Below are positions 8,921-19,431 of a DNA stretch of 39,854 nt, piece by piece. The notes under the pieces are model-generated. The model was not told the DNA's origin. It searched no databases and saw only the letters and a program-made list of their open reading frames with translations. Source of the stretch: Alphaproteobacteria bacterium. Lineage in GTDB: Bacteria; Pseudomonadota; Alphaproteobacteria; Micropepsales; Micropepsaceae. The stretch's first letter is position 1. Every line of letters starts with the position of its first letter. The stretch lies in contig JAGWXR010000007.1 of NCBI GenBank assembly GCA_018969785.1, positions 1 to 39,854 of the forward strand, in the 5' to 3' direction. The position numbers and the translations under genes were made by a program.

Positions 8921-9445
8921 ATGAAGCGGCTTCAGGTGATCGGCGCGTTTGTCGCCCTGGCATTTGCGTTCCACGGCGCATCGCTTGCCGCTCAGCCAGC
9001 CGGTGCCGGAAAGGCGACGGGCGGGAGCTTTGCCAACGGCATCACGCGCCTTGAGCTGACCAAGGTGCTGACCTCGCACGGGATGACCGTGCGCGATGCG
9101 ACGCAGAACGAGGCGGACCCCTGGCTCAAGGCCAGGACGCCGAAGGGTGTCGAGTTCTACATCAACATGTACCAGTGTGCGGGCGAAGGGCCTTCGGGGC
9201 GGCGCTGCACGAACCTGCAGTTCCTGGCGCAGTGGGAGCGCAACAAGAACACGACGATCGAGGCGGCCAACGTCTATAACCAGAAATTCGTGTTCGGCCG
9301 GGCGTATCTCTCGCAGGACGGCAAGACGTTCATGTTCGACTATTCCATCAACATCCAGGACGGCGTGACGGCCGGCAACCTGCGCAAGCAGGTCGACAAC
9401 TGGCTGCGGGTGCTGGACGACGTGCGTGGACTTTTGAAGGTCTGA
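8921..9445 (+). CDS. Secreted YbjN-domain-like protein
   Basis: Signal peptide MKRLQVIGAFVALAFAFHGASLAA; then GITRLELTKVLTSHGMTV...YINMYQC...NVYNQKFVFGRAYL. Confidence 0.6.
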   Translation: MKRLQVIGAFVALAFAFHGASLAAQPAGAGKATGGSFANGITRLELTKVLTSHGMTVRDATQNEADPWLKARTPKGVEFYINMYQCAGEGPSGRRCTNLQFLAQWERNKNTTIEAANVYNQKFVFGRAYLSQDGKTFMFDYSINIQDGVTAGNLRKQVDNWLRVLDDVRGLLKV

Positions 9446-9543
9446 GGGGCCCTCGGCCGGCCTGAAAAACTGGTTCCCTGCCCCACCTCCTGCATTCTAG
9501 ACTGCGCGGGCTGCGCCGGGATGGCGCGGCATGCGAGGTACCC

Positions 9544-10239
9544 ATGGTCTTCCTTCCGCTCAAAGACGACAATCCGCTGCGCGTGATCCCGTTCCAGTAC
9601 GCGACGCTGATGCTGATCGCGATCAACGTGCTGGTGTTCATCTGGCAGGACTCGCTGCCGGAGGCGGAACTCGTGAATGTCGCGATGTCGGGCGGGCTGG
9701 TGCCGAGCGTGTTCCTCGGGGATGCACGATTGCCCGCTCATTTCACGGACCTGCCGACGGAGGTGACGCTCCTGTCCTACATGTTCCTGCACGGGGACTG
9801 GTGGCACCTGATTGGCAACATGCTGTTTCTCTGGGTTTTCGGCGACAACGTCGAAGACGCGATGGGATTCTTCCGCTTCCTGTTCTTCTACCTGTTCTGC
9901 GGCGTGGTTGCGGGGCTTGCGCATACTTTTGCGCACCCGGTCTCGGAGGGGCCGCTGATCGGTGCGTCAGGCGCGATCGGTGGCGTGGTCGGCGCCTATC
10001 TTGTGCTCTATCCACGCGTGAAGATGTGGGTGCTGGCCTTCGCGCGCATCCCGCTGAAGATCCCGGCCTACCTGATGGTGGGCGCGTGGCTTGCCTTCCA
10101 GATCTTCTCCGTGCTCGTGCAGGTGGAGAGCGATACGGCCTGGTGGGCGCATCTGGGCGGCTTTGCGGCGGGCGTGGTGCTGGTTTTCATTTTCAGGCGG
10201 CCCGGGCATCCCCTGCTTGCCGGCGGGTCGCACCACTAG
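9544..10239 (+). CDS. Rhomboid family intramembrane serine protease
   Basis: FLHGDWWHLIGNMLFLWVFGDNVED, GASGAIGGVVGAYL (catalytic Ser), WWAHLGGFAAG (catalytic His). Confidence 0.93.
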   Translation: MVFLPLKDDNPLRVIPFQYATLMLIAINVLVFIWQDSLPEAELVNVAMSGGLVPSVFLGDARLPAHFTDLPTEVTLLSYMFLHGDWWHLIGNMLFLWVFGDNVEDAMGFFRFLFFYLFCGVVAGLAHTFAHPVSEGPLIGASGAIGGVVGAYLVLYPRVKMWVLAFARIPLKIPAYLMVGAWLAFQIFSVLVQVESDTAWWAHLGGFAAGVVLVFIFRRPGHPLLAGGSHH

Positions 10240-10330
10240 CGTCACCTGCCCGGGATGTCAGGGCAAACGGCCATTAACCTCTGCCCTGTGGGATTTGGGG
10301 CATGGTTCAAACGTAAAATGTGGCGCTTCG

Positions 10331-10359
10331 TTGACAGGTTTATTGCTTGCCCGTAATTT
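10331..10359 (+). promoter_or_regulatory. Predicted sigma70-type promoter for the etfBA-hbd operon
   Basis: ttgaca (10331-10336), 17-bp spacer, taattt (10354-10359). Confidence 0.6.
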
Positions 10360-10482
10360 GTGCACCGCACAATTGCATCCAGCAGCACGAGGCTCGATCG
10401 GCCAGGTCCATCGCAAAGCCGCAAGCCAGATCAGGATTTCCAGCAAACGGGGCCATGAGGCTCCAACAGAGAGATGTTCCGC

Positions 10483-11232
10483 ATGAAGGTGCTTGTTCCG
10501 ATCAAGCGCGTCGTCGACTACAACGTGAAGATCCGCGTGAAGGCGGACCAGAGCGGTGTCGACCTCGCCAACGTGAAGATGTCGATGAATCCGTTCGACG
10601 AAATCGGCGTGGAAGAGGCCATTCGCCTCAAGGAAAAGGGCGTTGCCACGGAAGTGGTGGCCGTCTCGATCGGTCCGAAGGAGACGCAGGAAACGATCCG
10701 CACGGCGCTTGCCATGGGCGCTGACCGCGGGATCCTGGTCACGGCGCCGGCTGATGTGGAACCGCTGTCGGTAGCCAAGATCCTGGCGGGCATCGCCAAG
10801 GCGGAAGGCCCGCAGCTGATCATCCTTGGCAAGCAGGCGATCGACGACGACTGCAACCAGACGGGACAGATGCTTGCCCAATTGCTGGGCTGGGCGCAGG
10901 GCACGTTTGCCTCGAAAGTCGTCATCGAGGGCGGCAAGGCGGAAGTGACGCGCGAGGTCGATGGCGGCCTGCAGACCGTGAGCCTTGCGCTGCCAGCCAT
11001 CGTGACGACGGACCTCAGGCTCAACGAGCCGCGCTATGCGTCGCTGCCCAATATCATGAAGGCCAAGAAGAAGCCGATCGACGAGAAGACGCCGCAGGAC
11101 TATGGCGTCGACGCCGCGCCGCGGCTCAAGGTGCTCAAGGTCAGCGAGCCTGCGAAGCGCAAGGGCGGCGTGAAGGTCAAGACAGTCCAGGAACTGGTCG
11201 AGAAGCTGAAGAACGAAGCGGGAGTTATCTGA
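10483..11232 (+). CDS. etfB: Electron transfer flavoprotein subunit beta
   Basis: [64 protein letters not shown]. Confidence 0.95.
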   Translation: MKVLVPIKRVVDYNVKIRVKADQSGVDLANVKMSMNPFDEIGVEEAIRLKEKGVATEVVAVSIGPKETQETIRTALAMGADRGILVTAPADVEPLSVAKILAGIAKAEGPQLIILGKQAIDDDCNQTGQMLAQLLGWAQGTFASKVVIEGGKAEVTREVDGGLQTVSLALPAIVTTDLRLNEPRYASLPNIMKAKKKPIDEKTPQDYGVDAAPRLKVLKVSEPAKRKGGVKVKTVQELVEKLKNEAGVI

Positions 11233-11233
11233 G

Positions 11234-12178
11234 ATGGCCGTTCTGCTGATTGCCGAGCACGACAACACATCGCTCAAGGATTCCACCGCGAAGGCCTTGT
11301 CGGCCGCGGCCGCGCTTGGCGGGCCGGTCGACATCCTGGTTGCGGGACACAATGCAAAGGGCGTTGCGGCGGCGGCTGCGAAGCTTGCCGGCGCGTCGAA
11401 GGTGCTGCTGGCTGATGATGCGCAGTATGCGCACCAGCTGGCCGAGACGATGGCGAGCCTGATCGTCGAGCTCGCGGGCAAGTATGACAGCATCGTCTCG
11501 CCGGCCTCGGTGAGCGGGAAGAACTTCATGCCGCGCGTGGCGGCGGCGCTGGACGTCGCGCAGGTGTCTGAAGTGGTCTCGGTCGATGCGGCCGACACAT
11601 TCACGCGCCCCATCTATGCGGGCAATGCCATGCAGCAGGTGCAGGTGCCGGCGGGCTCGAAGAAGGTGCTCACCGTGCGCGCGACCGCGTTCAAGGCGGC
11701 CGAGGCGAGCGGCGCGGCGCCGATCGAGACGATCGGGGCTGCGGCCAATCCGGGCGTGTCGCAGTTCGTGCGCGAGGAACTTTCGAAGTCGGAGCGGCCC
11801 GAGCTTGCGGGCGCGCGCGTCGTGGTTTCGGGTGGACGCGGCATGCAGTCGGGCGAGAATTTCCAGATGCTCGAGAAGGTTGCCGACCGCCTGAAGGCTG
11901 CCGTTGGCGCCAGCCGCGCGGCGGTGGATGCTGGCTTCGTGCCGAATGACTACCAGGTCGGGCAGACCGGCAAGGTGGTGGCGCCGGAACTCTATATCGC
12001 GGTCGGCATCTCGGGAGCGATCCAGCACCTGGCCGGCATGAAGGATTCCAAGGTCATCGTCGCGATCAACAAGGACGAGGAGGCGCCGATCTTCCAGGTG
12101 GCCGACTACGGGCTTGTCGCGGACCTGTTCAAGGCGGTTCCCGAACTTGACGACGAACTGAAAAGCAAAGGCTATTGA
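11234..12178 (+). CDS. etfA: Electron transfer flavoprotein subunit alpha
   Basis: [60 protein letters not shown]. Confidence 0.95.
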   Translation: MAVLLIAEHDNTSLKDSTAKALSAAAALGGPVDILVAGHNAKGVAAAAAKLAGASKVLLADDAQYAHQLAETMASLIVELAGKYDSIVSPASVSGKNFMPRVAAALDVAQVSEVVSVDAADTFTRPIYAGNAMQQVQVPAGSKKVLTVRATAFKAAEASGAAPIETIGAAANPGVSQFVREELSKSERPELAGARVVVSGGRGMQSGENFQMLEKVADRLKAAVGASRAAVDAGFVPNDYQVGQTGKVVAPELYIAVGISGAIQHLAGMKDSKVIVAINKDEEAPIFQVADYGLVADLFKAVPELDDELKSKGY

Positions 12179-12225
12179 CCGCCCGCGGGCGGCCGCAACC
12201 GACAGGGCAGCGAGAAGAGGATCCC

Positions 12226-13101
12226 ATGGACATTCAACGGATCGGTGTCATCGGCGCCGGGCAGATGGGCAATGGCATTGCCCATGTCTGTGCGCTCGCC
12301 GGGTATGACGTGCTGCTTCACGACGTGAAGACGGAGAAGATCGACGCGGCCTTCGAGCTGATCGCGATGAACCTGTCGCGGCAGGTCGCGCGCGGCAAGA
12401 TCAGCGATGCCGACAAGGACCGCGCGATGAAGCGGCTTTCGGCGGCGCCGTCGCTCGACGCGTTCTCGAACGTGGACCTCGCGATCGAGGCGGCTACCGA
12501 AGACGAGAAGGTCAAGCGCCAGATCTTCCAGAGCCTTTGCCCGAAGCTGAACAAGGGCGCGATGATCGCGAGCAACACCTCGTCGATCTCGATCACGCGG
12601 CTGGCGTCGGTCACGGACCGGCCGGAGCGTTTCATCGGGCTGCACTTCATGAACCCGGTGCCGCTGATGCAGCTCGTCGAGCTGATCCGCGGGATTGCCA
12701 CGGAAGAGGAAACCTTCCAGGCGATGCAGGGCCTCGTAAAGCGGCTTGGAAAGACGCCGGCGAATTCGGAAGACTTCCCCGCCTTCATCGTCAACCGCAT
12801 CCTGCTGCCGATGATCAACGAGGCTGTCTATACGCTCTATGAGGGCGTGGGCACGGTCGATGCGATCGACACGGCCATGCGCCTGGGCGCGAACCATCCG
12901 ATGGGACCGCTGCAACTGGCGGACTTCATCGGGCTGGACACCTGCCTGTCGGTGATGCAGGTGCTCTACGAAGGGCTTGCGGATTCCAAGTACCGCCCCT
13001 GCCCGCTCCTGGTGAAGTATGTCGAGGCCGGCTGGCTTGGCCAGAAGACGAAGCGCGGCTTCTACGACTATCGCGGCGAGAAGCCGGTCCCCACGCGCTG
13101 A
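12226..13101 (+). CDS. 3-hydroxybutyryl-CoA dehydrogenase
   Basis: IGVIGAGQMGNGIAHVCALAGYDV, NTSSISITRLASVTDRPERFIGLHFMNPVP, GLDTCLSVMQVLYEGLADSKYRPCPLLVKYVEAGWLGQKTKRGFYDY. Confidence 0.93.
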   Translation: MDIQRIGVIGAGQMGNGIAHVCALAGYDVLLHDVKTEKIDAAFELIAMNLSRQVARGKISDADKDRAMKRLSAAPSLDAFSNVDLAIEAATEDEKVKRQIFQSLCPKLNKGAMIASNTSSISITRLASVTDRPERFIGLHFMNPVPLMQLVELIRGIATEEETFQAMQGLVKRLGKTPANSEDFPAFIVNRILLPMINEAVYTLYEGVGTVDAIDTAMRLGANHPMGPLQLADFIGLDTCLSVMQVLYEGLADSKYRPCPLLVKYVEAGWLGQKTKRGFYDYRGEKPVPTR

Positions 13102-13118
13102 GCGTGGCGTTCGTCCCT

Positions 13119-13706
13119 TCAGGGCGTGCGTGCGGTGTTCATCGCCGTGCGTACGAGTTCCTTTGCCTCGGGTGAATCCCACTCCATCGGGCCAATCACG
13201 CGGCCAAGTTCGGTGCCCTCGGGATCGATGAGCAGCGTCGTGGGCAGGCCGGGTGCGCGCAGGTCGGTGGTTGAGCGCATCGAGGGATCCACATAGACGC
13301 CGAGGTGCCGCACGCCGGTGCGTTCGAAGAATTCCTGCACCGCCTTGCTGCCGCCCCGGTCGATGCTGAGGGCGAGAACCACGACGCCCTCGTCGCCGAG
13401 TTCCTTCTGAAGGCGGTCGAGCATGGGCATTTCGGCCACGCAGGGCGTGCACCAGGTGGCCCAGAGGTTCAGCACCACGACCTTGCCGCGGAAGTCGGCG
13501 AGGGTGAGGCTCTTTCCCGCGGCGTCGGTGAACGCGAGCGCCGGCACGGGCCGGGCCTCGGTTGCGGGCTTGAAGGCGCTCGTGTCGCCAAAGCCCTCGG
13601 GGCGTTCACCTTCGCCTGCCGGCATGCGGGTGTAGACGACCACCGCCAGTAGCGTCACAATGGCCAAAGCAGCAGCAATGAAGAGATGTCTTCTGTTGAG
13701 TTGCAT
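13119..13706 (-). CDS. TlpA-family thiol:disulfide oxidoreductase, membrane anchored
   Basis: N-terminal TM ([21 protein letters not shown]), [20 protein letters not shown] (WCxxC), [13 protein letters not shown]. Confidence 0.92.
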   Translation of the reverse strand: MQLNRRHLFIAAALAIVTLLAVVVYTRMPAGEGERPEGFGDTSAFKPATEARPVPALAFTDAAGKSLTLADFRGKVVVLNLWATWCTPCVAEMPMLDRLQKELGDEGVVVLALSIDRGGSKAVQEFFERTGVRHLGVYVDPSMRSTTDLRAPGLPTTLLIDPEGTELGRVIGPMEWDSPEAKELVRTAMNTARTP

Positions 13707-13736
13707 CTTCCTAGGTTCCCGGGACGTCAGGACGGC

Positions 13737-15119
13737 ATGAGCAAGAACGAGATGTGGGGCGGCAGGTTCGCGCAGGGCCCCAGCGAGATCATGAAGGACA
13801 TCAATGTCTCCATCGATTTCGACCGGCGCCTGTACGCCCAGGACATTATGGCCTCGACGGCGCACGCGCGCATGCTGGCCGAGCGCGGCATTATCGCGCA
13901 AGAGGATGCCAAGGCCATCATCGCGGGGCTGGCGCAGGTCAAGGCCGAGATCGAAAGCGGGCAGTTTACCTTCTCGCGCGAGCTTGAAGACATCCACATG
14001 AATGTCGAGGAGCGGCTGAAGCAGATCATCGGCGCGCCGGCCGGCCGATTGCACACGGCGCGCTCGCGCAATGACCAGGTCGCCACGGATTTCCGGCTGT
14101 GGGTGCGCGATGCGATCGACCGGCTGGACGGAGGGCTCGTGCAGTTCCAGCGGGCGCTCGTCCGCCGGGCGGGCGAGCACGCGGCAACGGTGATGCCCGG
14201 CTTCACGCACCTGCAGACGGCGCAGCCCACGACGTTCGGGCATCACCTGATGGCCTATGTGGAGATGGCCGCGCGTGACCGGGCGCGGCTTGCGTCGGCG
14301 CGGCGGACCACGAACATGAACCCGCTGGGCTCGGCGGCGCTGGCGGGGACGTCGTTCCCGATCGACCGGGAGATGACGACGGCGAGCCTTGCGTTCAGCG
14401 AGCCGATGCGCAACTCGCTCGATGGGGTGTCGTCGCGCGACTTTGCGCTGGAGTTCCTGGGGGCCTGCGCGATCCTGGCGACGCATCTTTCGCGCCTGGC
14501 CGAGGAGATCGTGCTTTGGACATCGCCTGCCTTCGGGTTCGTGCGGCTGCCGGATGCGTGGTCGACGGGGTCCTCGATCATGCCGCAGAAGCGCAACCCG
14601 GATGCGGCTGAACTGGTCCGGGCCAAGTGCGCGCGGGTGACGGGGTCGCTGGTCACGCTGCTGGGGGTCATGAAGGCACTGCCGCTGACCTATTCGAAGG
14701 ACATGCAGGAAGACAAGCAGGCCGTGTTCGACGCGGCCGATTCGGCGGAACTCGCCCTGGCCGCGATGGCGGGGATGGTCGCCGACCTGACCGTCAACGC
14801 CGCGGCGATGCGGGCGATGGCCGGCAGCGCCTTTTCCACCGCCACCGACCTTGCGGACTTCATCGTGCGCGTGCTGGGTAAGCCCTTCCGCGAGGCCCAT
14901 CACATCACGGGCCGGATCGTGGCGCTGGCGGAAGCGCGGGGGTGCGGGCTTTGCGAGCTCTCGCTTGCAGACATGCAATCTGTTGAGCCCGGCCTCACGG
15001 CCGATGTAATGTCGGTCCTGGGCGTCGAGGCGTCGGCGGGCAGCCGCACCAGCCTTGGCGGCACGTCACCGCAACGCGTGATGGAACAGGTTCAACTGTG
15101 GCAGGAGCGACTGAAATGA
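13737..15119 (+). CDS. argH: Argininosuccinate lyase
   Basis: [49 protein letters not shown] signature. Confidence 0.96.
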   Translation: MSKNEMWGGRFAQGPSEIMKDINVSIDFDRRLYAQDIMASTAHARMLAERGIIAQEDAKAIIAGLAQVKAEIESGQFTFSRELEDIHMNVEERLKQIIGAPAGRLHTARSRNDQVATDFRLWVRDAIDRLDGGLVQFQRALVRRAGEHAATVMPGFTHLQTAQPTTFGHHLMAYVEMAARDRARLASARRTTNMNPLGSAALAGTSFPIDREMTTASLAFSEPMRNSLDGVSSRDFALEFLGACAILATHLSRLAEEIVLWTSPAFGFVRLPDAWSTGSSIMPQKRNPDAAELVRAKCARVTGSLVTLLGVMKALPLTYSKDMQEDKQAVFDAADSAELALAAMAGMVADLTVNAAAMRAMAGSAFSTATDLADFIVRVLGKPFREAHHITGRIVALAEARGCGLCELSLADMQSVEPGLTADVMSVLGVEASAGSRTSLGGTSPQRVMEQVQLWQERLK

Positions 15120-15229
15120 TTACGCGCGTCATCGTGGTGCTGGCCGTGATTGCCGGTCTTGGTGTTTCGGCCTGCGGAAAGCGTGGCCCGCTCGAGCCGC
15201 CCAAGCCGTCGGTTGGACAAGTCCGCTAG
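15116..15229 (+). CDS. lptM: Small LptM/YifL-like lipoprotein (37 aa)
   Basis: [37 protein letters not shown]; lipobox GVSAC followed by [13 protein letters not shown] overlap with argH stop. Absent from the supplied ORF track. Confidence 0.85.
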   Translation: MITRVIVVLAVIAGLGVSACGKRGPLEPPKPSVGQVR

Positions 15230-15265
15230 GCACAACCGGCTCCCTCCCCGCGAAGGTCCCCACCC

Positions 15266-16525
15266 TTGCACCATTTTCATTACCGGAATGGCACGCTCCA
15301 CGCCGAAGACGTGGCGGTGAGCGATATCGCCGACGCCGTCGGTACGCCGTTCTACTGCTATTCGACGGCAACGCTCGAGCGCCACTACAAGGTGCTTGCG
15401 GCGGCGCTACCGGCGGGAACGCTGATCGCGTTTGCGGTGAAGGCGAATGGCAGCCTTGCGGTGATCCGTACGCTGGCACGGCTGGGCGCGGGCGCCGACA
15501 TCGTGTCGGGGGGCGAGCTGAAGCGGGCGATTGCCGGAGGTGTTCCGGCCTCGAAGATCGTGTTCTCGGGCGTTGGCAAGACGCGCGAGGAGGTCGGGCT
15601 GGCGCTTTCGCACGGCATCCTGCAGTTCAATGCCGAGAGCGAGGAAGAGCTTGCGGTGATCAGCGAGGTCGCCACCTCGCGCGGGCAGAAGGCCAGCGTG
15701 GCGCTCAGGATCAATCCGGATGTCGATGCGCGCACGCATGCCAAGATCTCGACGGGCAAGGCCGAGAACAAGTTCGGCATTGCCTGGCACCGGGCGGAAG
15801 CCGCCTATGCGCAGGCCGCAGGCCTGCCGGGCATCGATGTTGCCGGCGTCGACATGCATATCGGCAGCCAGATCACCGAGATCGAGCCGTTCCGGGAGGC
15901 CTTCGGCAAGCTGGCCGGGCTCGTGCGCCGCCTGCGGAGCCAGGGCATGCGCATCAAGCGCATCGACCTGGGCGGGGGGCTTGGCGTGCCCTACACGAAG
16001 GGCGACGAACCGCCCCTGCCGGCGTCCTATGGCGAGGTGGTGCGCGCGGTGTTCGCGGGGCTTGATGCGGACCTCATCGTGGAGCCCGGGCGCCTGATCA
16101 CGGCCAATGCCGGGATCCTTGTTTCACGCGTCGTGCATGTGAAGCGAGGGGACCAGCGCACCTTCGTGATCCTCGATGCGGGGATGAACGACCTGGTGCG
16201 GCCGGCGATGTATGACGCCCACCACGACATCATCCCTGTCCGGGAGCCGGAAAAATCAGAAAACAGGGTTTACGACGTGGTCGGGCCGGTCTGCGAAAGT
16301 GCTGACCAGTTCGCGCGAAACCTAGCGTTGCCGCCCCTTTCGGCGGATGAACTCGTGGCCATCCTTTCGGCGGGGGCCTATGGCGCGGTGCAGGCTTCAA
16401 GCTACAATGCGCGGCCGCTGGTGCCGGAGGTCCTGGTCAGTGGCCGCCATTTTGCGGTCACGCGTCCAAGGCAGACTGTCGAAGAGATGATTGCGCGGGA
16501 ACGAATGCCGGACTGGCTCGGCTGA
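15266..16525 (+). CDS. lysA: Diaminopimelate decarboxylase
   Basis: FAVKANGSLAVIRTLARLGAGADIVSGGEL (PLP lysine), HIGSQI, EPGRLI, CESADQFA. Confidence 0.96.
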   Translation: MHHFHYRNGTLHAEDVAVSDIADAVGTPFYCYSTATLERHYKVLAAALPAGTLIAFAVKANGSLAVIRTLARLGAGADIVSGGELKRAIAGGVPASKIVFSGVGKTREEVGLALSHGILQFNAESEEELAVISEVATSRGQKASVALRINPDVDARTHAKISTGKAENKFGIAWHRAEAAYAQAAGLPGIDVAGVDMHIGSQITEIEPFREAFGKLAGLVRRLRSQGMRIKRIDLGGGLGVPYTKGDEPPLPASYGEVVRAVFAGLDADLIVEPGRLITANAGILVSRVVHVKRGDQRTFVILDAGMNDLVRPAMYDAHHDIIPVREPEKSENRVYDVVGPVCESADQFARNLALPPLSADELVAILSAGAYGAVQASSYNARPLVPEVLVSGRHFAVTRPRQTVEEMIARERMPDWLG

Positions 16526-16574
16526 CGGTGTTCCTTCCCCGTTTGCATGCTGTCGCTGAAACAACGGGGAACGC

Positions 16575-19043
16575 GTGACGCCGCAGAGCAATCCACCGCA
16601 GGATGAACCGGGCCCGGGCCTGCCGCGCGAGGTGCGCCGGCATGTGCTGCTGAGCTGGCTTTCGCTTGCGGCCGAGCGGCTCTATCCGGTGGTCTGGCCC
16701 GCCGGCGGCGTCGTGGGCGCGTTCCTGGTGCTGGCGCTGTCAAACGTGTTCGTCTACCTGCCCGCCTGGCTGCACCTGCTTTTGCTTGCGGGGCTGTTCT
16801 GCGGCACGGGCTGGGCGGTGGCGTGGTCGCTGCGACAGTCGAGCATCCCGACGCATGCGCAGGCCATCAGGCACCTGGAGCTGACGAGCGGCCTCGTGCA
16901 CCGGCCGCTCAGCGCGCTGGAAGACAAGCCTGCCCTGATCGCCGACAACGACACGCGCCAGCTCTGGCGGGCGCACCAGCGCTGGGTGGTGGCGCACCTG
17001 AGCCGCCTGAAAGTTGGATGGCCGTCGCTGTCACTGACCTCGCGCGATCCGCATGCGATCCGCGTGCTGCTTGGCATTGCGATTGCCGTGCTTGGCGTGG
17101 CGAACTGGGATGAGGTGCCTTCGCGGCTGCAGACCGCGCTTTCGCCCGGCGTTGCGCAGGGACAGGTTCCCCCGACCGTCGAGGCCTGGGTCACCCCACC
17201 GGCCCATACGGGCGAGGCACCAAAGCACCTGACGGCGCTCACGCGGGGGGTGGATGACGACCGGCCGATCCGGATCCTTGCAGGCTCGGTGCTTACGGTG
17301 CGCACGCATGGCGCTGCGTCGGCGGCGCTGCGTGCGTCGGCGATCGACGGCCCCTCGCCGCGACAGCTCAGGCCGCAGTTCCTGTCGGCGGGTGGCGATG
17401 CGCGCGATGCCAAGCTCGTGATCGACGAGAGCATGACCGTCCGGCTTTCCATGAATGCAAACCTGGTCGGGATGTGGCGCTTCGAGGCTGCTGCGGATGC
17501 GGCGCCGAAGATCTCTTTCAAGTCGCCGCTGGCGGTCATGGAGGCGCAGTCGCTGCGGATCCACTACGCGGTGCAGGACGACTATGGCGTGGTCTTCGCG
17601 CAGGCGCGGGTCGAACTGGCGGAGAAAGGCTTCAAGGGAGCCACACAGCAGCCGCTGTCGCTTGACCTGCCCTTGCCGCCGGCGCCGGCGCGCAATGGCG
17701 ATGCGATGATCTTCAAGGACCTGACATCCCATCCGTGGGCGGGGCTCAAGGTCAGCGTGCAGCTGATCGCGAAGGACGAGCCGGGGCAGACGGGACGTTC
17801 ACCGGCCGTCGTGATCACGCTGCCCGAGCGGCGCTTCAGCGATCCGCTGGCGCGTGCCCTGGTCGAGCAGCGGCGCAACCTGGCGCGCGATCCGGCGAGC
17901 AGCGGCATGGTGGCTGCAGCGCTGGACGCGCTGACGCTGGCGCCGGAGCGGTTCGTGCCGGATACGCGCATCTATCTTGCCATGCGCACGGCCGCGCATG
18001 AGGTCAGGCGGATCCGCCTTGATGCCGTGCGGATCGACGAGAACCGTGTCCTTTCGGCGCAGGAACTGCTCTGGGATATCGCCGTGCGCATCGAGGAGGG
18101 TGATGTCGGGCAAGCGCAGGCCGAACTGCGCGATATCCAGCGCAAGCTGATGGACGCGCTGGCCAAGGGCGCGCCCGACGCCGAGATCGAGCGGCTCATG
18201 GCGCAGCTGAGGGCGGCGATGGAGAGGAACCTGAAGGCGCTGGCCGAGCGTGCGGGGGTCGACAACCCGGTGCTCGAGAGCCAAGGGGGACAGGTGATCC
18301 GGCCGCAGGACCTCAAGTCGATGATCGACCAGATCGAGGAGCTCGCACGGCAGGGATCGAAGGCGGCGGCCCAGCAGAAGCTGAGCGAGTTGCTGAACCT
18401 GCTTGAAAGCGTGCAGACGGCGCGCGGCGGGCGCATGTCGCCCGAGCAGCAACAGGCGGCCAAGACGCTCGAGCAGCTGGGCCAGCTTGCGGCACGGCAG
18501 CGGGAACTGATGGACCAGACCTACCAGGAGCAACAGCAGAACGAGCAATCCGGCACGCGCAAGCCATCCACGCTGAAGGGCGCGCAGGAGAAACTGAGCG
18601 ACGAGCTGTCACCGATCATCAAGCAGCTGTCGCGCAGCAAGGAGATGGCAGACGCGCTGAAGCGGGCACAGGATGCGATGGATGACGCCTCCGACGACCT
18701 GGGCGCAGGGGATCTCGGGCCTGCCGTGAAAAGCCAGCAGCGCGCGATTGAAGAATTGCGCAAGGGCGGCCGTGCCATGGCGCAGCAACTCATGCAGCAG
18801 ATGACCGGTTCCGGCGCCATGGTGCCTGGCTCGAACGGTGCCGGTGGCGGCGACAACGAGGATCCGTTCGGGCGGCCGCAGTCGGCGAGTGGCTCGACCA
18901 CGGGCAATTCGGTGAAGGTGCCGGACAAGTCGGACATCCAGAAGGCCCGCGAGATCCTGCAGGAACTGCAGCGCCGGGCGGCCGAACGTGGCCGGCCGGA
19001 TGCGGAGCTTGAATATATCGAGCGGTTGCTACGCCGGTTTTGA
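16575..19043 (+). CDS. TIGR02302 / DUF4175 family membrane protein
   Basis: Two N-terminal TM segments, LTSGLVHRPLSALED, Gln-rich coiled C-terminal half, EILQELQRRAAERGRPDAELEYIERLLRRF terminus. Confidence 0.88.
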   Translation: MTPQSNPPQDEPGPGLPREVRRHVLLSWLSLAAERLYPVVWPAGGVVGAFLVLALSNVFVYLPAWLHLLLLAGLFCGTGWAVAWSLRQSSIPTHAQAIRHLELTSGLVHRPLSALEDKPALIADNDTRQLWRAHQRWVVAHLSRLKVGWPSLSLTSRDPHAIRVLLGIAIAVLGVANWDEVPSRLQTALSPGVAQGQVPPTVEAWVTPPAHTGEAPKHLTALTRGVDDDRPIRILAGSVLTVRTHGAASAALRASAIDGPSPRQLRPQFLSAGGDARDAKLVIDESMTVRLSMNANLVGMWRFEAAADAAPKISFKSPLAVMEAQSLRIHYAVQDDYGVVFAQARVELAEKGFKGATQQPLSLDLPLPPAPARNGDAMIFKDLTSHPWAGLKVSVQLIAKDEPGQTGRSPAVVITLPERRFSDPLARALVEQRRNLARDPASSGMVAAALDALTLAPERFVPDTRIYLAMRTAAHEVRRIRLDAVRIDENRVLSAQELLWDIAVRIEEGDVGQAQAELRDIQRKLMDALAKGAPDAEIERLMAQLRAAMERNLKALAERAGVDNPVLESQGGQVIRPQDLKSMIDQIEELARQGSKAAAQQKLSELLNLLESVQTARGGRMSPEQQQAAKTLEQLGQLAARQRELMDQTYQEQQQNEQSGTRKPSTLKGAQEKLSDELSPIIKQLSRSKEMADALKRAQDAMDDASDDLGAGDLGPAVKSQQRAIEELRKGGRAMAQQLMQQMTGSGAMVPGSNGAGGGDNEDPFGRPQSASGSTTGNSVKVPDKSDIQKAREILQELQRRAAERGRPDAELEYIERLLRRF

Positions 19044-19412
19044 TCCGGCCTTGCGGGCGGAGACGACTTCGTCGACCACCTCGCCAATGCGGGCGATCGT
19101 GAAGGGCTTGGAAATCACGCGGCAGATCACCTCGCTCAGGCCCTGCGCCCGCTCGATCTGGTGCTCGTGGCCGGACATGATGATGATCTTGAGCCTGGGG
19201 TAGTCCCGGCTGGCGGCGAGCGCGAGGGCGATGCCGTCCATGATGGGCATGTCGATGTCGGTCAGCAGCAGGTCGAACTTGCCCGTTTTCAGGAACTCAA
19301 GGGCCTCGGACCCGTCCTGGGCCTGGGTGACCTTATGGCGTCGCTGTTCGAGCCCCCGGGCGATGAATTCCCTGAGCGCATACTCGTTCTCAGCGATCAG
19401 GATCCTTGCCAT
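19029..19412 (-). CDS. cpdR: Single-domain response regulator, CpdR-like
   Basis: MARILIAENEYALREFIARGLEQRRHKV...FDLLLTDIDMPIMDGIALALAASRDYPRLKIIIMSG...VISKPFT. Alphaproteobacterial CpdR-like layout downstream of hpt. Confidence 0.75.
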   Translation of the reverse strand: MARILIAENEYALREFIARGLEQRRHKVTQAQDGSEALEFLKTGKFDLLLTDIDMPIMDGIALALAASRDYPRLKIIIMSGHEHQIERAQGLSEVICRVISKPFTIARIGEVVDEVVSARKAGSKPA

Positions 19413-19431
19413 CCGTCACGTTCCAGTTCTG

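Noticed and set aside
9446-9543. Terminator-like GC-rich stretch (ggggccctcggccggcctg) after the YbjN-like gene
   Set aside because: No clean stem followed by a U-tract.
13707-14978. Upstream extension of the minus-strand ORF 13119..14978
   Set aside because: Antisense to argH; the real TlpA-like protein starts at 13706 with a membrane anchor.
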